From assembly GCA_021733925.1 (NCBI GenBank), contig JAIPJY010000015.1, positions 1 to 64,000 on the forward strand: DNA of 64,000 bases, read 5' to 3'. The notes below the pieces were generated by a model that made no database searches, was not told where the DNA came from, and was given only the letters and a program-made list of their open reading frames with translations. The translations under genes and the position numbers were made by a program. The DNA is from Prosthecobacter sp. (lineage in GTDB: Bacteria > Verrucomicrobiota > Verrucomicrobiia > Verrucomicrobiales > Verrucomicrobiaceae). Positions 59,848 to 64,000 of the stretch are shown here, one piece after another. Position 1 is the first letter of the stretch. Each line of letters starts with the position of its first letter.

Positions 59848-61512
59848 ATGTCCAAAAATCTCAGTGCCCTCTCTTTCCGCAAAGGTGTCGAAAAAAACGT
59901 CTTTGAGCGCATGGTCGATGCCGCTGACAAGGCGGGAACGGCTGAAAAGAATGACGTCGTCCATCAGATGGGGCAGGACCACCTGTTTGGGGATGCCATC
60001 ACTCTTGGGGCTGTTTCGTTCTACGATTTCCTGAAAAAGGAGAACGAGGGGAAGAAGGTTTTCGTCTGTAACGGCAGCGCCTGCTTGTGCGCCGGGACAC
60101 AGGACAAACTGCACCACACGCTGGAGACGCATTTCAAAAAGGAAGAGATCGGCCACATCTGCTGCCTCGGCCGCTGCCATGAGGGAGGTGCGCTGCAGTA
60201 TCAGGGGAAAAACTATTCAGGGCAGAGTGATGAGGCGCTGGGCGAACTCGTGAAGACAGGGAAGGGCGATGCGGAAGATCGCTATGCCGTGGTCTCGCAC
60301 CTGCAGCCTCCTCAACTCACCGCTGAGTTTCCCGGCATTGACGCCTACTATGAGCCGTTTAAAAAGCTCATCGCGGGTGGTGATCGCGACGCTTTGGGGG
60401 CGGAACTGAAGGACAGCGGCTTGCGTGGCCGTGGCGGTGCGGGCTTCCCGCTGCATTTCAAATGGTCAAGCTGTCGCGCCGCTGAGGGCGCGGTCAAATA
60501 CATCGTCTGCAATGCGGATGAAGGCGATCCTGGTGCCTACATCGACAAATACCTCATGGAGAAGCAGCCGCACAGTGTGCTGCTCGGCATGATGGTGGCG
60601 GGTTGGTTCGCTGGTGCGGAGAACGGCATTCTCTACATCCGCGCCGAGTATCCGGATTCGGTGACGATCATCAATGAAGCCATCGAAGACCTGCGCGCGG
60701 CGGGCTTGCTGGGGCAGAACATTCTGGGCAGCGGCTTCAACTTCATGCTGAAGTCCATCAAAGGTGCGGGAGCTTATATCTGCGGTGAGGAAACCGCGCT
60801 GCTGGCGAGCCTCGAAGGTCAGCGCCCGGAAGTGCGCACGCGTCCGCCGTTTCCCACCATCGAGGGGCTTTTCCGCAAGCCGACGATCGTCAACAACGTG
60901 GAGACCCTGGCGAACATTCATGCGATCCTCACGCTGGGTGGCAAATGTTACGCCCAAATCGGCACGCCGAAGTCCACTGGGCCGAAGCTGCTCTCGCTTG
61001 ATTCCCACTTCGTAAAACCCGGGATCTACGAGGTCGCCATGGGCACGCCGTTGCAGACGGTGATCGACCTTGCAGGCGGCTTTAAAACGAAGGTCAAGGC
61101 TCTCCAGATTGGCGGACCGCTCGGTGGCATCGTGCCGATGAGTCACGTCGGCAAACTCACGATCGATTTCGAATCGTTCAAGTATGAGGGGTTCATGAAA
61201 GGCCACGCTGGCGTCGTCAGCATCCCTGAGTCGATGCCGATGATCGAATACATCCAGCACCTCTTCCAGTTCACCGCTGATGAAAGCTGCGGCAAGTGCT
61301 TCCCCTGCCGCCTTGGCAGCACGCGCGGCAAGGAACTCATCGCCAAAGCCCGCGCCGACAGTAGCTACAAGATCGACCGCGAACTGATCACTGATTTGCT
61401 GGATACGATGGAGCAGACATCTTTGTGCGCCCTCGGCGGCGGCGTGCCGCTGCCCATCAAGAATGCGCTGGAGCATTTTGGTGACGAACTTAGCCCTTAT
61501 TTCAAAGCCTAG
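59848..61512 (+). CDS. Formate dehydrogenase beta subunit (NuoE-NuoF fusion, NAD-binding)
   Basis: A 554-residue protein. The N-terminal part (about 20-135) is NuoE-like with four Cys for a 2Fe-2S cluster (VCNGSACLCAG, HICCLGRCHEGG). The rest is NuoF-like: FMN/NAD motif GLRGRGGAGFPLHFKW, CNADEGDPGAYID, GAYICGEETALLASLEG, and a 4Fe-4S site (CGKCFPCR with a later Cys in TSLCALGG). It is the diaphorase that passes electrons to NAD+. The alpha subunit starts 24 bases later. This is the layout of soluble NAD-dependent formate dehydrogenases (FdsB). Confidence 0.9.
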   Translation: MSKNLSALSFRKGVEKNVFERMVDAADKAGTAEKNDVVHQMGQDHLFGDAITLGAVSFYDFLKKENEGKKVFVCNGSACLCAGTQDKLHHTLETHFKKEEIGHICCLGRCHEGGALQYQGKNYSGQSDEALGELVKTGKGDAEDRYAVVSHLQPPQLTAEFPGIDAYYEPFKKLIAGGDRDALGAELKDSGLRGRGGAGFPLHFKWSSCRAAEGAVKYIVCNADEGDPGAYIDKYLMEKQPHSVLLGMMVAGWFAGAENGILYIRAEYPDSVTIINEAIEDLRAAGLLGQNILGSGFNFMLKSIKGAGAYICGEETALLASLEGQRPEVRTRPPFPTIEGLFRKPTIVNNVETLANIHAILTLGGKCYAQIGTPKSTGPKLLSLDSHFVKPGIYEVAMGTPLQTVIDLAGGFKTKVKALQIGGPLGGIVPMSHVGKLTIDFESFKYEGFMKGHAGVVSIPESMPMIEYIQHLFQFTADESCGKCFPCRLGSTRGKELIAKARADSSYKIDRELITDLLDTMEQTSLCALGGGVPLPIKNALEHFGDELSPYFKA

Positions 61513-61536
61513 CCTTCATCCCAAACCACTACTTTT

Positions 61537-64000
61537 ATGGTCAAGGATCTCTCCACTCTCACCGCTTTTATTGATGGCGATGCGCATCAATTCAATGAAG
61601 GCGACACGCTTTTAAACTTCATCGACCGTCATCGCGGGCGTGGGCATGTGCCAACGTTATGTGATGCGCCGCAGCTTGAGCCGTATGGCGCGTGCCGTGT
61701 GTGTTCGGTCGAGGTGGCGCTGCAGGCCGATGGGCCGCGTCGCGTGGTGGCTTCGTGCCATACACCTTTGACGGCGGGCATGCATGTGTTCACCGAATCG
61801 CCGAAGGTGCGGAAGTTGCGCAAGAATATTGTCGAACTGGTGCTGACGGACCATCCGCTGGACTGCCTGACCTGCGAGGTGAGCGGGAACTGCGAACTGC
61901 AAACGGTGGCGGCGAAGGTGGGCATCCGTGGGGTGCGCTACCCGGCGGGGGAGAATCATTTGGACCGCAAGAAGGACCACTCGCACGCCTACATGACGTC
62001 CGAGCTTTCGAAGTGCATCAACTGCTCGCGCTGCGTGCGTGCGTGCGATGAAATCCAGGGGCAGCATGTGCTCTCGATGCATGGCCGTGGCTTCAATGCG
62101 AAGATCATCAAGGGGCTGGATGAATCGTTTGCGGACTCCGAATGCGTCTCCTGCGGTGCCTGCTCTCAGGCCTGTCCGACTTCGGCTATCAGCGATGTGT
62201 TTTTCTCCAAGTCCATCGAGGCGACGAAGAAGACGCGCACGATTTGCACCTACTGTGGCGTGGGTTGCAATCTCAATGTTGCCACGAAGGGCGATGCTGT
62301 GCTGAGCATTCAGGCCCCGGTGGATGCGGAAGTGAACCACGCACACACCTGCCTGAAAGGGCGCTTTGCCTTCAAGTTCTACAATCACAAGGATCGTCTG
62401 CGTACTCCGCTGATCAAGCAGCCGGACGGCCAGTTCAAGGAATCGACTTGGGAAGAAGCGTATGATCACATCTTCGCCAATCTGACCCGCATCAAAAATG
62501 ACCATGGCGGGCAGGCTGTGGCGGGCATTTCCTCCGCACGCTGCACGAATGAGGAGAACTACCTCATGCAGAAGTTCATCCGTGGCGTGATGGGCACGAA
62601 CAATATCGACTGCTGTGCCCGCGTCTGCCACTCGCCAACGGCCTGGGGCATGCAGAAGAGCTTTGGCACCGGGGCGGCGACGAACTCGTATGAGGACATC
62701 GAGCACACACGCTGCGTGATGGTCATTGGTGCGAATCCGACGGAAGGCCACCCGGTCACGGGGGCACGCCTGAAGCAGCACATCATGAAAGGCACGCCGC
62801 TGATCGTGATCGATCCGCGCAAGATCGAACTCGTGCCGTATGCGAAGCACCACCTGCAACTGCGCCCAGGAACAAACGTGGCGCTGCTGAACATGTTCGC
62901 CCGTTGCATTCTCGATGCGGGTCTGGTGAAGACCGAGTTCGTAAAGAAGCGCTGTGAGAACTGGGATGAGTTTGAGAACGGGCTGCGTGCGCTTGATTTG
63001 GATGCGCTGGCAAAAATTACAGGTGTGAGCTTGGAACTCGTGCGTGCCGCAGCTATCGAATACGCCTCTGCAGAGGCCGCAATGAGCTTCCATGGCCTCG
63101 GAGTTACCGAGCACGAGCAGGGCGCGAAGACGGTGATGCTCATTTCCAATCTGGCGATGATGACGGGCAACATCGGTCGTCCCGGCGTGGGGGTGAATCC
63201 GCTGCGCGGCCAGAATAATGTGCAGGGGGCGGCTGACATGGGCTGCCAGCCGCATCAAGGCGCGGGTTACTTTGAGATGGACGACGTGGAAGTTCAAAAG
63301 CGCTACGCGGACTTCTACGGTGTGCCCTCGCCGACAGAACCCGGCTGGAAGATCCCGCAGATGTTTGACGCTGCCGTCGAAGGCAAGCTGAAGGCGCTCT
63401 GGCTCATGGGCGAGGATGTGGTGCAGACCGATCCTGACGCGCATCACGTGCGCCATGCGATGGAGAGCCTCGAATTCCTCGTGGTGCAGGAGATCTTCAT
63501 GACTGAAACGGCGAAGTATGCCGACGTTATTTTGCCTGCTTCGTCCTTCTTGGAAAAGAGCGGCACTTTTACGAATGCGGAGCGTCGCATGCAGCGCGTG
63601 AACGCTGCTGTGAAGCCGCTCGCTGGCACCAAGCCGGATGGCCAGATCATGTGCGAAATCCTGCAGCGTTTTGGCTTCCCACAGCCTGACTACACGCCGG
63701 ATGGTGTGCTGGCGGAGATCGCGCAGATTGTACCGTTCTTCAAAGGCGCCACCTGGGAAAATCTGGGCATCAATGGCAAGCAGTGGCCAGTCAAAGAAGG
63801 TGGTGTGGACACGCAGATCATGCATCAGGAGCAGTTTGCCCGTGGCAAGGGGCACTTCCATTTCTTCCCATGGGTGGAGTCCACCGAACTGAAGACGAAC
63901 GGGCAGGAGTTCCCCTTCATCCTCACGACCGGACGCATTCTGGAGCACTACAACTGCGGCACCATGACGCGCCGCACGGGCAACAGCGACATTGTCACGC
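61537..64000 (+). CDS. fdhF: Formate dehydrogenase alpha subunit, molybdopterin type (partial)
   Basis: Open from ATG at 61537 to the right edge (821 codons). Residues 1-90 carry a 2Fe-2S domain (GACRVCSVEVAL). NuoG-like His/Cys and 4Fe-4S segments follow (CLTCEVSGNCELQ, CINCSRCVRACDE, CVSCGACSQACPTSA). Then the molybdopterin oxidoreductase domain begins, with CTYCGVGCNLNV binding another 4Fe-4S cluster. CCARVCHSPTAWG contains the Cys that takes the place of selenocysteine, a feature of FdsA. The set matches NAD-dependent molybdenum formate dehydrogenase: formate + NAD+ to CO2 + NADH. The C-terminus and any FdsD/FdsC gene lie beyond the window. Confidence 0.93.
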   Translation, partial: MVKDLSTLTAFIDGDAHQFNEGDTLLNFIDRHRGRGHVPTLCDAPQLEPYGACRVCSVEVALQADGPRRVVASCHTPLTAGMHVFTESPKVRKLRKNIVELVLTDHPLDCLTCEVSGNCELQTVAAKVGIRGVRYPAGENHLDRKKDHSHAYMTSELSKCINCSRCVRACDEIQGQHVLSMHGRGFNAKIIKGLDESFADSECVSCGACSQACPTSAISDVFFSKSIEATKKTRTICTYCGVGCNLNVATKGDAVLSIQAPVDAEVNHAHTCLKGRFAFKFYNHKDRLRTPLIKQPDGQFKESTWEEAYDHIFANLTRIKNDHGGQAVAGISSARCTNEENYLMQKFIRGVMGTNNIDCCARVCHSPTAWGMQKSFGTGAATNSYEDIEHTRCVMVIGANPTEGHPVTGARLKQHIMKGTPLIVIDPRKIELVPYAKHHLQLRPGTNVALLNMFARCILDAGLVKTEFVKKRCENWDEFENGLRALDLDALAKITGVSLELVRAAAIEYASAEAAMSFHGLGVTEHEQGAKTVMLISNLAMMTGNIGRPGVGVNPLRGQNNVQGAADMGCQPHQGAGYFEMDDVEVQKRYADFYGVPSPTEPGWKIPQMFDAAVEGKLKALWLMGEDVVQTDPDAHHVRHAMESLEFLVVQEIFMTETAKYADVILPASSFLEKSGTFTNAERRMQRVNAAVKPLAGTKPDGQIMCEILQRFGFPQPDYTPDGVLAEIAQIVPFFKGATWENLGINGKQWPVKEGGVDTQIMHQEQFARGKGHFHFFPWVESTELKTNGQEFPFILTTGRILEHYNCGTMTRRTGNSDIVT

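Overview
The window looks like chromosome of a verrucomicrobium close to Prosthecobacter/Verrucomicrobium. This rests on gene content, not on an rRNA. It has a four-gene pseudopilin-like cassette of the kind named Verru_Chthon A-B-C-D, a 2,482-residue adhesin made of autotransporter-type beta-strand repeats with a PEP-CTERM-like tail, zinc-ribbon membrane proteins, a planctomycete-type cytochrome c, DUF3500 and DUF1573 proteins, and high G+C. There is no rRNA, no intact tRNA and no CRISPR array.

Positions 1 to about 7160 are the right end of an integrated element: a zinc-ribbon membrane protein (cut by the window edge), a Cro/CI-type regulator facing it across an operator-like dyad, a RecB/Cas4-type nuclease translationally coupled to a partner protein, small DNA-binding proteins, and a tyrosine integrase beside a copy of the 3' half of a tRNA-Thr gene (7111-7160). 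The intact tRNA should lie left of the window. Two further copies of the same tRNA 3' end, at 37526-37568 and 39128-39162, are progressively more degraded. They suggest repeated insertions at one tRNA gene.

Positions 7161-37568 form a second block, almost all on the minus strand and mostly about the cell envelope: the pseudopilin cassette and giant adhesin, an AraC-type regulator with a PAS domain, an ExbB/ExbD operon with two TPR proteins and a SAM/PA14-like protein, a membrane-anchored alginate-lyase-like enzyme, and a two-component pair. A palindrome of consensus GTCRCAYAAAGATGYGAC sits about 50-85 bases upstream of five gene starts here and may mark a regulon. Two or three copies carry the tail of a response-regulator gene with them.

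Positions 37569-64000 are mixed: cytochrome c and DUF3500 proteins, a coupled pair of Cys/His-rich proteins, three transglutaminase-like proteins, a VIT-type metal transporter, an SOS-type mutagenesis cassette, a REP-associated transposase, peptide deformylase, a nucleoside transporter, an M20 peptidase, an EF-hand protein, a sugar isomerase-like protein, DUF1573 and rhodanese proteins, a double-domain NfeD-like protease, and an NAD-linked molybdenum formate dehydrogenase running off the right edge.

The most striking item is the SOS cassette at 44002-48761. A near-perfect LexA-type box precedes a LexA/UmuD-like self-cleaving protein, then a single 1,421-residue reading frame that joins a complete Y-family polymerase to a complete DnaE-type C-family polymerase. 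Both keep their catalytic acidic residues, while the PHP site is degenerate.
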